Below are positions 27,465 through 36,437 of a stretch of 53,652 nt of DNA, one piece after another. This DNA is from an uncultured Pelagibacteraceae bacterium. Lineage in GTDB: Bacteria > Pseudomonadota > Alphaproteobacteria > Pelagibacterales > Pelagibacteraceae. Each line of letters begins with the position of its first letter. Positions within the stretch are counted from its first letter, which is position 1. Location: assembly GCA_902572515.1 (NCBI GenBank), contig CACGGJ010000006.1, positions 1 through 53,652 on the forward strand. The letters are read 5' to 3'. Under the pieces are notes generated by a model. It saw nothing but the letters and a program-made list of their open reading frames with translations. It did not search any database and was not told where the DNA came from. The position numbers were made by a program, and so were the translations under genes.

Positions 27465-27755
27465 TCAAATTCCTTTAATAATTATATTTGTACCTTCGGA
27501 ATTATCTAATCTTATTTGTTTTATTGGTTTGTATTCTTCAGAATTGTACCATTCTAATGCTTTTTCATATGTAGGGAATTTAAGAATAATAATTCTAGGA
27601 AATTTTGTTTCACCATCGAAAATTTGAAACTCACCAGCTCTTACTAAAAATTCTCCACCATATTTTTTTACGAGTGGTGTAACCTTTTCAACGTATACTT
27701 TGTAATTTTCAGGATTAGTTACTTTTAATTGAGCTATTACGTAGCCTACTGGCAT
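27465..27755 (-). CDS. DUF1330 domain protein
   Basis: A 96-residue ferredoxin-like-fold protein of the DUF1330 family (dimeric alpha-beta barrel). The family pattern is clear: MPVGYVIAQLKVTNPENYKVY at the start, KKYGGEFLVRAGEF, then PRIIILKFPTYEKALEWYNS with the conserved tryptophan-tyrosine, and the end EYKPIKQIRLDNSEGTN. Its function is unknown; related folds include heme- or quinone-acting monooxygenases. It follows the gamma-carbonic anhydrase gene by nine bases on the minus strand. Confidence 0.85.
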   Translation of the reverse strand: MPVGYVIAQLKVTNPENYKVYVEKVTPLVKKYGGEFLVRAGEFQIFDGETKFPRIIILKFPTYEKALEWYNSEEYKPIKQIRLDNSEGTNIIIKGI

Positions 27756-27764
27756 TTATATCCT

Positions 27765-28277
27765 TTAAAAAATTGATTTCGAATATTTTTTCCAATTATC
27801 TTGGTAATGTTTTGTATTTTCAAACACTGCTTTTTTTTCTTCCTCTGAAACTTCTCTAATAACTTTACCTGGAGAGCCTACAACCAGAGAATTGTCAGGT
27901 ATAACTTTATTTTCTGTAATTAAGGCCTTGGCCCCTATTATACAATTTTTTCCAATACTGACTTTATTAAGGATTACAGCTCCAATTCCAATTAAACTAT
28001 TGTCTCCAATCGTACATCCATGAAGCATAACTAAATGACCAACAGTAACATTTTTTCCTACTTTTAAAGGACATCCAGGATCTGTATGTAATACGCTTCC
28101 ATCTTGAACATTTGACCCCTCACCAATATGAATGTTTTCAATATCTCCTCTAAGAACTGCATTAAACCAAATACTTGTATTTTTTTCTAAAGTAACATCT
28201 CCTATTATCGTAGCATTTGGAGCTACCCAATTTTCGCCAGAGTTTTTTGGTTTTTTATCTTTTAAATCATAAAACAT
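27765..28277 (-). CDS. Gamma-carbonic anhydrase-family hexapeptide protein (YrdA/PaaY-like)
   Basis: A 170-residue left-handed beta-helix trimer protein. The beginning GENWVAPNATIIGDVTLEKNTS and WFNAVLRGDIENIHIG are typical. The three zinc-type histidines appear in SVLHTDPG, VTVGHLVMLHGC (two histidines). The C-terminal helix packs outside the helix. Family members bind zinc or ferrous iron and some have carbonic anhydrase or thioesterase activity; many have none detected. Both neighbours (DUF1330 and, divergently, the thioredoxin-like gene) are poorly defined, so context does not refine the role. Confidence 0.85.
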   Translation of the reverse strand: MFYDLKDKKPKNSGENWVAPNATIIGDVTLEKNTSIWFNAVLRGDIENIHIGEGSNVQDGSVLHTDPGCPLKVGKNVTVGHLVMLHGCTIGDNSLIGIGAVILNKVSIGKNCIIGAKALITENKVIPDNSLVVGSPGKVIREVSEEEKKAVFENTKHYQDNWKKYSKSIF

Positions 28278-28296
28278 AATCTATATATTTTACATT

Positions 28297-28851
28297 ATGC
28301 CTATACAAACTCCAATATGTGATTTTGGTCAAAAAGCTATTCCATTTGAATTAAAATCTACTGATAATAAAATTCTGTCTTTAAATGATATCAAAGGTGA
28401 AAATGGAACTTTGATAATGTTCATTTGTAATCATTGTCCATATGTAAAAGCTATTACAAAAGAATTAGTTGAGGATTGTAGTGAATTAAATAAAATTGGT
28501 ATCAACTCAGTTGCTATTTGCTCAAATGACTTTGTTAATTATCCAGACGACTCATTTGATAATATGATTAAGTTTTCAAATGAAAATCATTTCAATTTTC
28601 CTTACTTACATGATGAAACTCAAGAAATTGCTAAAGCATATGATGCTGTATGTACTCCAGATTTCTTTGGCTACAATAAAAATCTAGAACTTCAATACAG
28701 AGGACGATTAAGAGAACTTAAAAAGTTTATTCCAGTTAAAGACGGAGAAAGTGATCTGCTTACAGCTATGAGACAAATAGCTGAAACAGGAAAAGGTCCT
28801 GAAGATCAAATACCGAGTGCGGGCTGTGGTATTAAATGGAAGTATGATTAA
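28297..28851 (+). CDS. Thioredoxin-like (AhpC/TSA redoxin) family protein
   Basis: A 184-residue cytoplasmic thioredoxin-fold protein of the redoxin group. The active-site region is MFICNHCPYVKAITKEL, with C-x-x-C spacing (CNHC) instead of the classic CGPC, followed by a family-typical aspartate/cysteine segment YDAVCTPDFFGYNKNL and RGRLRELKKFIP. It also has C-terminal SAGCGIKWK. Members are found in many marine bacteria and cyanobacteria, with unclear substrate. The ATG overlaps nothing upstream; its stop overlaps the glycosyltransferase start (TAATG). Confidence 0.85.
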   Translation: MPIQTPICDFGQKAIPFELKSTDNKILSLNDIKGENGTLIMFICNHCPYVKAITKELVEDCSELNKIGINSVAICSNDFVNYPDDSFDNMIKFSNENHFNFPYLHDETQEIAKAYDAVCTPDFFGYNKNLELQYRGRLRELKKFIPVKDGESDLLTAMRQIAETGKGPEDQIPSAGCGIKWKYD

Positions 28852-29933
28852 TGTATCTAATTGTAACTAGATCATTCCCACCTGAGCTTGGTGGCATGCA
28901 AAGTCTAATATGGGGCCTTTCAAGAGAACTGTCTAAAAACTTAATGATAAAAGTTTTTGCAGATCATATAGAAGGTCACAAAGATTTTGATGAAAAAGCT
29001 TCTTTTTCAATCGAAAGAGTTGGTGGAATTAAATTACTTAGAAAATATAGAAAAGCACAATTAATTAATGAATATATTAAAGAAAATAAAATTGATGGTG
29101 TTATTGCTGATCATTGGAAAAGTTTAGAACTTATTAAAACTTCTAAGAAAAAATACTGTTTAATTCATAGTAAAGAAATCAACCATCCTAAAGGTTCTAG
29201 TCAAAATAAAAGAGTAGTTAGTGTTTTAAATAATGTTGAAAAAGTTATAGCAAATTCTCATTTTACAAAAAATCTAGCAATAGAACTTGGTGTTAATGAA
29301 AATAAAGTAATTGTAATAAATCCAGGTGTGGATCCTGCTGAAGAATTAAATAAAAAAACTTTAGATAAAGTTGAAAGTATACTTAAAGTTAAAAATCCAA
29401 GACTAATCACAGTTTCAAGATTTGATAAACGTAAAAATCATGAAAAAATAATAATGGCTTTAAGAAATTTAAAACAAATTTATCCTGACATTGTTTACAT
29501 ATGTGTTGGATATGGAGAGGAAGAAGAAAATATTAAAAAACTGGTGAAAGAACTAGATCTTGAAGCACAAGTTATGTTTTTTAAAGACATTAGTAATGAT
29601 TTAAAAAATGCATTAGTTTCAAAATCAAATATCTTTGTTATGCCATCCATAATACATAAAAAATCAGTTGAAGGTTTTGGTATTGCATATGTTGAAGCTG
29701 CACAATACGGTATTCCATCAATTGGAGGGAAAGATGGTGGTGCCGCGGATGCAATTAATCATGAAAAAACTGGTTTAATATGTGATGGAAATAGTCTCGA
29801 TGATATTTATTCTTCTATTAATTCATTGTTGGAAAATAAAAAATATTTAGAGCTTGGGAAAAATGCGAAAGAATTTGTTAATAAATTTCAATGGTCAAAA
29901 ATAATTGAAGAATACAAAAAGATATTAAATTGA
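28851..29933 (+). CDS. Glycosyltransferase family 4 protein
   Basis: A 360-residue GT-B fold glycosyltransferase. The acceptor half opens VTRSFPPELGGMQSLIWGLS, the usual start of GT4 enzymes. The donor half has the VIVINPGVD hinge, TVSRFDKRKNHEKII, GYGEEEENIKKL, and the EX7E-type nucleotide-sugar motif around VEGFGIAYVEAAQYG. It probably adds a sugar in the cytoplasmic face assembly of LPS or another glycoconjugate; donor and acceptor are not predictable. It is one base overlapped with the redoxin gene upstream and its TGA overlaps the TTG start of the following EamA gene. Confidence 0.88.
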   Translation: MYLIVTRSFPPELGGMQSLIWGLSRELSKNLMIKVFADHIEGHKDFDEKASFSIERVGGIKLLRKYRKAQLINEYIKENKIDGVIADHWKSLELIKTSKKKYCLIHSKEINHPKGSSQNKRVVSVLNNVEKVIANSHFTKNLAIELGVNENKVIVINPGVDPAEELNKKTLDKVESILKVKNPRLITVSRFDKRKNHEKIIMALRNLKQIYPDIVYICVGYGEEEENIKKLVKELDLEAQVMFFKDISNDLKNALVSKSNIFVMPSIIHKKSVEGFGIAYVEAAQYGIPSIGGKDGGAADAINHEKTGLICDGNSLDDIYSSINSLLENKKYLELGKNAKEFVNKFQWSKIIEEYKKILN

Positions 29934-30820
29934 TTCCAAATAATAAATTAGCAATTTTTTTAATTATAATCTCAGTTTTTTGTGGAACATTAATGTTAAC
30001 CTTTTTAAAATTAGCACAAGAAGAAGTTAATGTTTATGTTGCAGGTTTTTTTAGATTTTTATTTGGTTTCCTAATTATTTTTCCGTATATGCTAAAAACT
30101 AATTTTATAGTGTTTAAAACAAATCATCATAAAAAACATTTTCTTAGAGCGGTTTTAAACTTGCCTTCAATGTTATTATATTTCTCAGCCTTAGTAATGA
30201 TGCCAATTGAAAAAGCTACAGCTATATCTTTTGTGGTTCCTTTCTTAGTAACAATATTGGCAGTTTTATTTCTAGGAGAAAAAATTTACATATACAGGAG
30301 TTTTGCACTGGTTTTAGGATTTATAGGAATGTTAATAATTTTAAGACCAGGAATAATTGAAATCTCTCTTGGAGTTTATATGGCACTGGCATCGTCTTTT
30401 ATATGGTCAATAGTGATTATAATTACAAAAACTATCGCAAAAGATGATAGTTCGATTACGATTTTATCTTATGGATACATGTATATGACAATTTTTAGTT
30501 TCATTATTGCGTTGTTTTATTGGCAAACACCTAGTTTTCAAACTTTGATTTATTTATTTTTTGCAGGTTTATTTGGTACATTGTTACATCTTTGCATTAA
30601 TCACGCATACAAATTAGTAGATGTTAGTATGACACAACCATACTCATTTCTAAGTTTAGTGTTTGCTTCTTTAATTGGATATTATGTTTTTAGTGAAACA
30701 CCCGACCTTTTCACCTGGATTGGCGCAAGTGTAATATTTATAGGGGTTATCATTATGTCATATCGTGAAATGAAGCTTGATAAAGAAATTATTAGAAAAC
30801 GAATAGATATTAAATCTTAA
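29930..30820 (+). CDS. EamA/DMT-family membrane transporter
   Basis: A 296-residue drug/metabolite transporter with ten predicted helices arranged as two EamA repeats; repeat 1 ends near LVLGFIGMLIILRPG and repeat 2 near GASVIFIGVIIMSYRE. The start is a TTG at 29930, overlapping the previous stop (TTGA); it is the only upstream start that keeps the first helix (LAIFLIIISVFCGTLML) whole. Substrate unknown; EamA proteins often export amino acids or other metabolites. The end overlaps the convergent tctA stop by four bases. Confidence 0.85.
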   Translation: MIPNNKLAIFLIIISVFCGTLMLTFLKLAQEEVNVYVAGFFRFLFGFLIIFPYMLKTNFIVFKTNHHKKHFLRAVLNLPSMLLYFSALVMMPIEKATAISFVVPFLVTILAVLFLGEKIYIYRSFALVLGFIGMLIILRPGIIEISLGVYMALASSFIWSIVIIITKTIAKDDSSITILSYGYMYMTIFSFIIALFYWQTPSFQTLIYLFFAGLFGTLLHLCINHAYKLVDVSMTQPYSFLSLVFASLIGYYVFSETPDLFTWIGASVIFIGVIIMSYREMKLDKEIIRKRIDIKS

Positions 30821-32316
30821 TTTTTCTTCATAAATGTTTTGTAAATATGCCAAACTACAATTAAAATTGTAGTTGCTAGAATACATGCAGTTAATGTTCT
30901 GTCCCACAGAAATTCCCACGAACCATTACTTAATAATAAAGATCGTCTCAAGTTTTCTTCCATCAATCCACCTAAAACAAAAGCTAATATCAAAGGTGGC
31001 ATCGGGAAATCATATAATCTTAAAAAAGTTGCTACTACAGCAATCCCAATCATTAAATAAATATCAAAATTATTAAATGACATTACGTAAATCCCAGTAA
31101 CGGAGAAAAATAAAATAAGAGGAATTAAATAATTTTTAGGAACAGCAAGAATTCTAGCTATATAAGGAATTAGTGGTAAGTTTAATATCAGCAAAATTAC
31201 CATTCCAATATACATTGACATAATTATTGACCAAAAAATCTCTGGATTCGTCATATAAAGTCTAGGACCGGGCTGAACCCCAAAACCTAAAAGAGCCCCT
31301 AGCATTACAGCTGTAGTTCCACTCCCAGGAATTCCTAAAGTGAGCATAGGAACAAATGAACCTGAGCAAGCAGCATTGTTTGCAGTTTCTGGTGCCGACA
31401 AACCATTTACACTGCCTTTACCAAATTTTTCTTTTTCCTCATCACTAACAACGTTTCGTTCCATTCCATAAGCTAAAAAGGACGCAATTGTTGCACCAGC
31501 CCCTGGAAGAACACCAATCAAAAATCCAATCACTGATGATCTTGGAATTGTTTTGTACATTTTGGTTCGTTCTTCTTTATTAATCTTAATTGAACCAAGT
31601 TCGGTTAAAGAAACTTGCTTAGCAGCACTGGTTGGATCATTTCTTTTTAAAATAATTGTTAGTGCTTCGCTCATTGCAAAAGTTGCCATCACAACTAGTA
31701 CGAAACTAATTCCGTCAGTTAAGTTCATATTATTAAATGTAAATCTCGTAATATCAGACAAACTATCTTGGCCAACAGATGCCAACATCAAGCCAAGTAC
31801 CACCATCATCATTGCTTTTAAAAATTGTCCTTTAGAAGAAAAAGCAGCAATCGCTGTTAAACCTAAAATCATTAAAGCAAAGTAATCTGGTGATCTAAAA
31901 GATAAACTTACTTTTGATAAACTTGGCGCCATAAATAATAAATAAATTGCAGATAATGTTCCACCTGCAAATGAACTCCATGCTGCAATCGCTAAAGCCT
32001 TGCCCGCTTTCCCTTGTTGTGCCATAGGATAACCATCAAATGAAGTTGCAACTGTTCCAGGAACACCGGGTGCATTTAATAATATAGAAGAAGTAGATCC
32101 ACCAAATACTGCTCCATAATAAACACCAGCCATCAAAATTAATCCTGTTGCAGGATCGAAACCATAGGTAATTGGTATCATCAATGCGATAGCTGTCATT
32201 GGCCCAAGACCAGGAAGCATTCCAATGATTGTTCCAAAAAAACAACCAACCATCACCATTAATATGTTCTGAAAAGTAAGTGCTGTTGTTAATCCAATTA
32301 ATATTCCTTCAATCAC
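30817..32316 (-). CDS. tctA: Tripartite tricarboxylate transporter, large membrane subunit TctA
   Basis: The 499-residue, roughly twelve-helix channel subunit of a periplasmic-binding-protein-dependent secondary carboxylate uptake system. Signatures are GLGPMTAIALMIPITYGFDP near the start, GGSTSSILLNAPGVPGT, the mirrored LPGAGATIASFLAYGME and NNAACSGSFVPMLTLGIPGS in the second half, which show the internal duplication. It starts at GTG, overlapping the tctB stop (GTGA). Order C-B-A on one strand is the usual arrangement, so the system is complete. Substrates of the family include citrate and other organic acids. Confidence 0.95.
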   Translation of the reverse strand: MIEGILIGLTTALTFQNILMVMVGCFFGTIIGMLPGLGPMTAIALMIPITYGFDPATGLILMAGVYYGAVFGGSTSSILLNAPGVPGTVATSFDGYPMAQQGKAGKALAIAAWSSFAGGTLSAIYLLFMAPSLSKVSLSFRSPDYFALMILGLTAIAAFSSKGQFLKAMMMVVLGLMLASVGQDSLSDITRFTFNNMNLTDGISFVLVVMATFAMSEALTIILKRNDPTSAAKQVSLTELGSIKINKEERTKMYKTIPRSSVIGFLIGVLPGAGATIASFLAYGMERNVVSDEEKEKFGKGSVNGLSAPETANNAACSGSFVPMLTLGIPGSGTTAVMLGALLGFGVQPGPRLYMTNPEIFWSIIMSMYIGMVILLILNLPLIPYIARILAVPKNYLIPLILFFSVTGIYVMSFNNFDIYLMIGIAVVATFLRLYDFPMPPLILAFVLGGLMEENLRRSLLLSNGSWEFLWDRTLTACILATTILIVVWHIYKTFMKKN

Positions 32317-32783
32317 CCCATAACTCCTATTGATTGTAAGAATGGATCCCTCAAATATATATCAAGAATACCGTGTAGGAGATACATAAAGGCAGCAACA
32401 AATGGAAATGACAATAAAAACATTAAAATCCATCTTCGCTCTCCTAAGAAATAATATGATGCAAATAAAAATAAAGAAGTAGTTAAAAAATAACCAACTT
32501 TTAAAATTGTAGCTCCATAAATAATAGCAATAAGTATAAGTATACCTGTTTTCTTATATTCTAAATTTTTATGATCAACTTTAATAGTATTTGGATCTGG
32601 TAAAATAAGTTTTAATCCAGAAAAAAATAATCCTGCATAACCTAAATAAATTGGAAATGTTCGTGCATTAAATGGTGCATTTTCGTCAAATGCAAAAACT
32701 TGAATTTGGTAAGCAGTATATAAATAAAATGCTGAAAAAATAAAAAAGAGCAGTGATATAATTTTTGTAGTATTTATATTCAC
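32313..32783 (-). CDS. tctB: Tripartite tricarboxylate transporter, small membrane subunit TctB
   Basis: A 156-residue four-helix subunit that pairs with TctA in the inner membrane. The sequence is weakly conserved, as usual for TctB, but length, helix pattern (about residues 7-27, 47-62, 77-99, 111-145), the charged loop PDPNTIKVDHKNLEY and its position between tctC and tctA fix the assignment. The start is a GTG at 32783; 27 bases separate it from the tctC stop, and the stop overlaps the tctA start. Confidence 0.88.
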   Translation of the reverse strand: MNINTTKIISLLFFIFSAFYLYTAYQIQVFAFDENAPFNARTFPIYLGYAGLFFSGLKLILPDPNTIKVDHKNLEYKKTGILILIAIIYGATILKVGYFLTTSLFLFASYYFLGERRWILMFLLSFPFVAAFMYLLHGILDIYLRDPFLQSIGVMG

Positions 32784-32810
32784 TGCTCTAATTTTAAATA
32801 ACCCTAAGGA

Positions 32811-33791
32811 TTATATCACTCCTAGTTTTTTCATAAGAGCTGTCATTTCTTGAGTTTGTTTTTCTAAGAAAGAAACAAACTTACCTTCTGGATTATAAAT
32901 ATTAACCCAAGCATTTCTTGCTCTGACAGTTTCCCATTCAGGAGTTTTTTGTACATCGCCAAGCATTTTTGCAATAGCTGATCTATCAGCATTGCTCATA
33001 CCTGGAGGGCCAAAGAAACCTCTCCAGTTAACGAATTGTACATCATATCCTTGTTCTTTAAGAGTTGGTGCATCTGGTGCATCAGAAACTCTTGAAGGCG
33101 CAGTGATACCAATAATTCTTACTTGGTCTCTTGCACCCATCAATTCACCTAAACCAGTTGATATGATTTGAGTTTCTCCAGATAAAAGTCCAGCTAAAGC
33201 TTTTCCACCAGCATCATAAGGAATGTATTGAACAGCATTCGGATCTGCACCTGCAGCTTGGAAAGCTAAAGCACCAATTAAATGGTCCATACTTCCTCTT
33301 ACTGATCCTCCAGCCATTTTAACTGAATTTGGATCTTTTTTATATGCATCAACTACATCTTTAAAATTTTTAAAAGATGAACTTTTTGCAACTGCGATAG
33401 CACCGTAGTCACCAATTACACCAGCTATTGGCACAACATCTTTATAAGATAAAGTTCCACTTCCTTTTACATAACCTTTGTGTCTAGTAATTGATCTTAA
33501 TACTAATGGTGTTGATTGAACTAAAACTGTATTAGTAGGTTTAGTATTGATCATGTAAGCTAAAGCTTTACCACCACCACCACCTGACATATTTTCAAAT
33601 GATGCACTGCTTAACATTCCTGCTTTTGTTAAAGCTTCTCCAGTACCTCTAGCAGTTCCATCCCAACCACCACCAGCACCACCACCAATTACAAAGTGCA
33701 ATTTATCAATTGCTACTGAGCTTGTAGTTGTTGCTGAGAATAATAGGATTGCTGAAAATAATACTGAAACTATTTTTTTTAAGTTTTTCAT
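32811..33791 (-). CDS. tctC: Tripartite tricarboxylate transporter, substrate-binding protein TctC
   Basis: Periplasmic binding protein of 326 residues. The Sec signal peptide is about residues 1-27 (MKNLKKIVSVLFSAILLFSA and on, cut near SSVA). The mature part shows the TctC/Bug features HFVIGGGAGGGWDGTARG, SGGGGGKALAYM, the AIAVAKSSSFKNFKDVV hinge segment, GGKALAGLLSGETQ and GARDQVRIIGITAPSR. These binding loops accept a carboxylate. AGAGAGGG at 33799-33806 is a good ribosome site. It is the first and presumably most highly expressed gene of tctCBA, divergent from an AbrB-family gene. Confidence 0.95.
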   Translation of the reverse strand: MKNLKKIVSVLFSAILLFSATTTSSVAIDKLHFVIGGGAGGGWDGTARGTGEALTKAGMLSSASFENMSGGGGGKALAYMINTKPTNTVLVQSTPLVLRSITRHKGYVKGSGTLSYKDVVPIAGVIGDYGAIAVAKSSSFKNFKDVVDAYKKDPNSVKMAGGSVRGSMDHLIGALAFQAAGADPNAVQYIPYDAGGKALAGLLSGETQIISTGLGELMGARDQVRIIGITAPSRVSDAPDAPTLKEQGYDVQFVNWRGFFGPPGMSNADRSAIAKMLGDVQKTPEWETVRARNAWVNIYNPEGKFVSFLEKQTQEMTALMKKLGVI

Positions 33792-33825
33792 TATTTATCC
33801 CTCTCTAATTTAAAAAAGTAAGTTA

Positions 33826-33831
33826 ATTATA
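33826..33831 (-). promoter_or_regulatory. Candidate -10 box of tctCBA
   Basis: A perfect TATAAT on the minus strand lies about 35 bases before the tctC ATG. No convincing -35 box is seen 16-18 bases upstream, so the site is tentative. The rest of the 216-base gap to the divergent gene shows no clear hairpin or riboswitch. Confidence 0.35.
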
Positions 33832-34007
33832 GTCTTAATCTTTATTCAACCTCTAATTAAGTAACACAACTTTTAATTGAAACTATTTTCTCAAAAAAAA
33901 TATTAATAAAACTGAGAATTTTATTTATTTTAAAAATTAAATTTTCACTTTATTAACTAATACATTTTTTCTTATCTTTTACATAGTTGATGATAGAAGC
34001 TTAACAA

Positions 34008-35084
34008 ATGATTAAACATCAAATCAAATCTTACATTGAAAATGCAAAACAAGTATTTTCAATTAAATTTATTTCTGTTTTAATAATTTCTTTTCTTGGC
34101 GCAATTATTGCTGACTATTTTAAAATTCCTCTAGCTTGGTTTTTAGGCCCTATGATTATCACCTCAATTGCTGCTTTATCAGGTCTAAAAGTCATTATGC
34201 CTAAAATTGTATTAAGTTTTATCTTAATCATTTTAGGTTTGCATATTGGAAATTACATAGACCAAAATCTATTTAATCAAATGCTTGATTGGATTTGGAC
34301 TTCATTAATTATGTTAATCTACATAATAATTTGTATTTTAATTGTCGCTAAATACCTCCAAAAATTTGCAAGTTATGGAGAAAAAGCCTCAATATTTTCA
34401 GCAGCACCTGGTGCACTGGGTCCTTTAATGATTTTAGCAGAAAATGAAAAAACAGATTTATCTCAAGTCGCAACTTCTCACTTAATTAGATTAATCATCA
34501 TAATAACTGTCATTCCATTTATTATAGTTAATAATACTGACAACAGTGTTTTGTTAAATGATGACTTCAATTATTTAGCTCAAAATCATTTAAATTTAAT
34601 TTTACTTATTTTTGCATCTTTGTTTTTTATTTTTGTTTTTGATAAAATTAAAATTCCTGCTGCTTTACTATCTGGAACATTATTTGCGAGCGGTTTGTTG
34701 CAAATTACAGATATAGCCTCATATAAATTACCAGATGAAACGGTAAATTTTTGTCTGCTAATTCTTGGTTCTTCAGTTGGTTGTAGGTTTGCTGAAAAAA
34801 CTGTTAAAGAGATAGCCAATAATTCTCTTCATAGTATTGTGGCTACTACTATTTTGGTAGTATTAGGTTTAGCTGCAGCCTATGTTGCAACATTTTTTGT
34901 TGAGACTAATATTTTAACTCTAATTTTATCTTTTAGTCCTGGTGGAATTTATGAAGTTGCAGTTATAGCAATTGCTTTTGATTTAGACCCAGACTTTGTT
35001 GCTTTTCACCATATTATAAGATTGCTTTTTATACTTTTCACGGTTCCTGTATTTTTAAGAGTAATTGAAAAGATTAAGAAATAA
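34008..35084 (+). CDS. AbrB-family membrane protein (AbrB duplication)
   Basis: A 358-residue polytopic inner-membrane protein of the group confusingly named AbrB or putative ammonia monooxygenase. Two copies of the domain are visible: IPLAWFLGPMIITSIAAL...ILIILGLHIG in the first half and IPAALLSGTLFASGLL...CLLILGSSVGCRFAE in the second, each with the family LG-x-x-G helix. SAAPGALGPLMILAENE and SFSPGGIYEVAVIAIAFDLDP are the paired loops. Function is unknown; it is not the DNA-binding AbrB. Such genes often neighbour tricarboxylate transporters, as here. It overlaps the convergent GT9 gene by 11 bases. Confidence 0.85.
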   Translation: MIKHQIKSYIENAKQVFSIKFISVLIISFLGAIIADYFKIPLAWFLGPMIITSIAALSGLKVIMPKIVLSFILIILGLHIGNYIDQNLFNQMLDWIWTSLIMLIYIIICILIVAKYLQKFASYGEKASIFSAAPGALGPLMILAENEKTDLSQVATSHLIRLIIIITVIPFIIVNNTDNSVLLNDDFNYLAQNHLNLILLIFASLFFIFVFDKIKIPAALLSGTLFASGLLQITDIASYKLPDETVNFCLLILGSSVGCRFAEKTVKEIANNSLHSIVATTILVVLGLAAAYVATFFVETNILTLILSFSPGGIYEVAVIAIAFDLDPDFVAFHHIIRLLFILFTVPVFLRVIEKIKK

Positions 35085-36015
35085 TTTCAGAAATTCTTTC
35101 AAAAACTTTTTTTGCTGAGAGTTTTGATAATTCGGGAGCTTGTATCGCTTTAAAATTTTCTCTTTCAATACTTACTTTAAAAGGAGTTGTGTGAGATCCA
35201 AATAAAGCAATTCCTTTTGAACCTAAATGTGCTGTCATATGCGCTGGTCCAGTATCGTTAGCAACAACAAATGAACTATCTTTAATTAGTGTTGCTAACT
35301 GAGAAATATCTAAGGCTTTGCCATTATCTAAAACGCAGAGTGCATTAATATTTGATGCATCTTTAATTTCACTTGGTCCAGGTGCAATTACTACTTTAAA
35401 TTTGTTATCTGACTTTTCATTAATCATAGCAATTAAATCATTATAATAAGGCCATTTCTTTGATATTAAATGAGGAGAACAAAAAGGAAAAAGAAGAATA
35501 TATTTATCTAATTGATGGTGATTTTTTATTTGAGATATGTCTGTTGTACTCCATGAAAAATCAGGTTTTAAAGTATGATTTGTATTTAGGCCTGAACTTT
35601 TTAATTGATAATCAAATCTAGACAAAACAGAGTCTTTATCAAAATCTTCTTTTGTGGTTCCTTCAGGTAATGTAGTATCAGTAGATGACCAAGTATATTT
35701 TGTTGCTTTTGGAAATAAAATTTTTTTATAAAAAGCTGTTCTACTTGAGTTTTGAAGATCATAAACTTTAGTAAAATTATATTTTTTTATACTTTTCATT
35801 AATGAATATAAATAAATCAGGTTTAGTCTTGATAACCGCTTATCTAAAATAACATCAGAAATATGTGGATTTTTTTTAAATAAATCAAAGTATGGTTTAG
35901 TTGTAAGCAAATGAATTTCATCTTCTTTATGATTCTCAGAAATATCTTGAATTGCACCACAAGCTTGAGCTATATCACCCAAAGATCCATGTTTAATGAT
36001 TAAAATATTAGACAT
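35074..36015 (-). CDS. Glycosyltransferase family 9 (heptosyltransferase-like)
   Basis: A 313-residue GT-B enzyme related to ADP-heptose:LPS heptosyltransferases. The start ILIIKHGSLGDIAQACGAIQDI is the family hallmark, and the C-terminal half has VVANDTGPAHMTAHLG and KGIALFGSHTTPFK, the donor-binding region. It likely adds a sugar to the LPS core on the cytoplasmic side. Exact donor and acceptor are open, since GT9 members in streamlined marine bacteria are little studied. It is divergent from the DUF6165 gene, 32 bases away, and the two are often found together in envelope gene sets. Confidence 0.87.
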   Translation of the reverse strand: MSNILIIKHGSLGDIAQACGAIQDISENHKEDEIHLLTTKPYFDLFKKNPHISDVILDKRLSRLNLIYLYSLMKSIKKYNFTKVYDLQNSSRTAFYKKILFPKATKYTWSSTDTTLPEGTTKEDFDKDSVLSRFDYQLKSSGLNTNHTLKPDFSWSTTDISQIKNHHQLDKYILLFPFCSPHLISKKWPYYNDLIAMINEKSDNKFKVVIAPGPSEIKDASNINALCVLDNGKALDISQLATLIKDSSFVVANDTGPAHMTAHLGSKGIALFGSHTTPFKVSIERENFKAIQAPELSKLSAKKVFERISEIIS

Positions 36016-36047
36016 ATTTTTAACAATTTAACATAGTATAAAATTTA

Positions 36048-36437
36048 ATGAATAAAATTATAGTAGAAGTATCAGTAGGTGAGCTTTTAGACAAAATTTC
36101 AATCTTAGAAATTAAAAAAGAAAAAATTAAAGACCCTGAAAAACTAAAATTTATATCGAATGAACATTCGATTCTTAGAGATCAGTTAGAAAAAAATGTT
36201 AAATCTGATGACAAACTAAATAAATTATTCCAAGATTTGAAAGAAATTAATGCCAAACTTTGGGTTATTGAGGATGACAAAAGAAATTGTGAAAAAAATA
36301 AAGACTTTGGGGAAATATTTATAAAATTATCTAGAGATGTCCATTTTTTGAATGATAACCGTGCAAAAATTAAATTAGAGATGAATAATCATACTGGATC
36401 AAGTATTAAAGAAATTAAAGAATATACTAGCTATTAA
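36048..36437 (+). CDS. DUF6165 family protein
   Basis: A 129-residue helical, charged protein that I place in DUF6165 from its beginning IIVEVSVGELLDKISILEIKKEKI and the middle LKEINAKLWVIEDDKRNCEKN. No signal peptide or membrane helix. Function is unknown; the family commonly sits beside glycosyltransferases or tetratricopeptide sugar-transfer proteins, as here with the GT9 gene. Its end overlaps the convergent dioxygenase gene by 11 bases. Confidence 0.75.
   Translation: MNKIIVEVSVGELLDKISILEIKKEKIKDPEKLKFISNEHSILRDQLEKNVKSDDKLNKLFQDLKEINAKLWVIEDDKRNCEKNKDFGEIFIKLSRDVHFLNDNRAKIKLEMNNHTGSSIKEIKEYTSY

Noticed and set aside
33792..34007. Possible riboswitch in the gap before tctC
   Set aside because: The gap is low-complexity A/T with no stable paired stems and no terminator/antiterminator pair; only a -10-like box and a ribosome site stand out.
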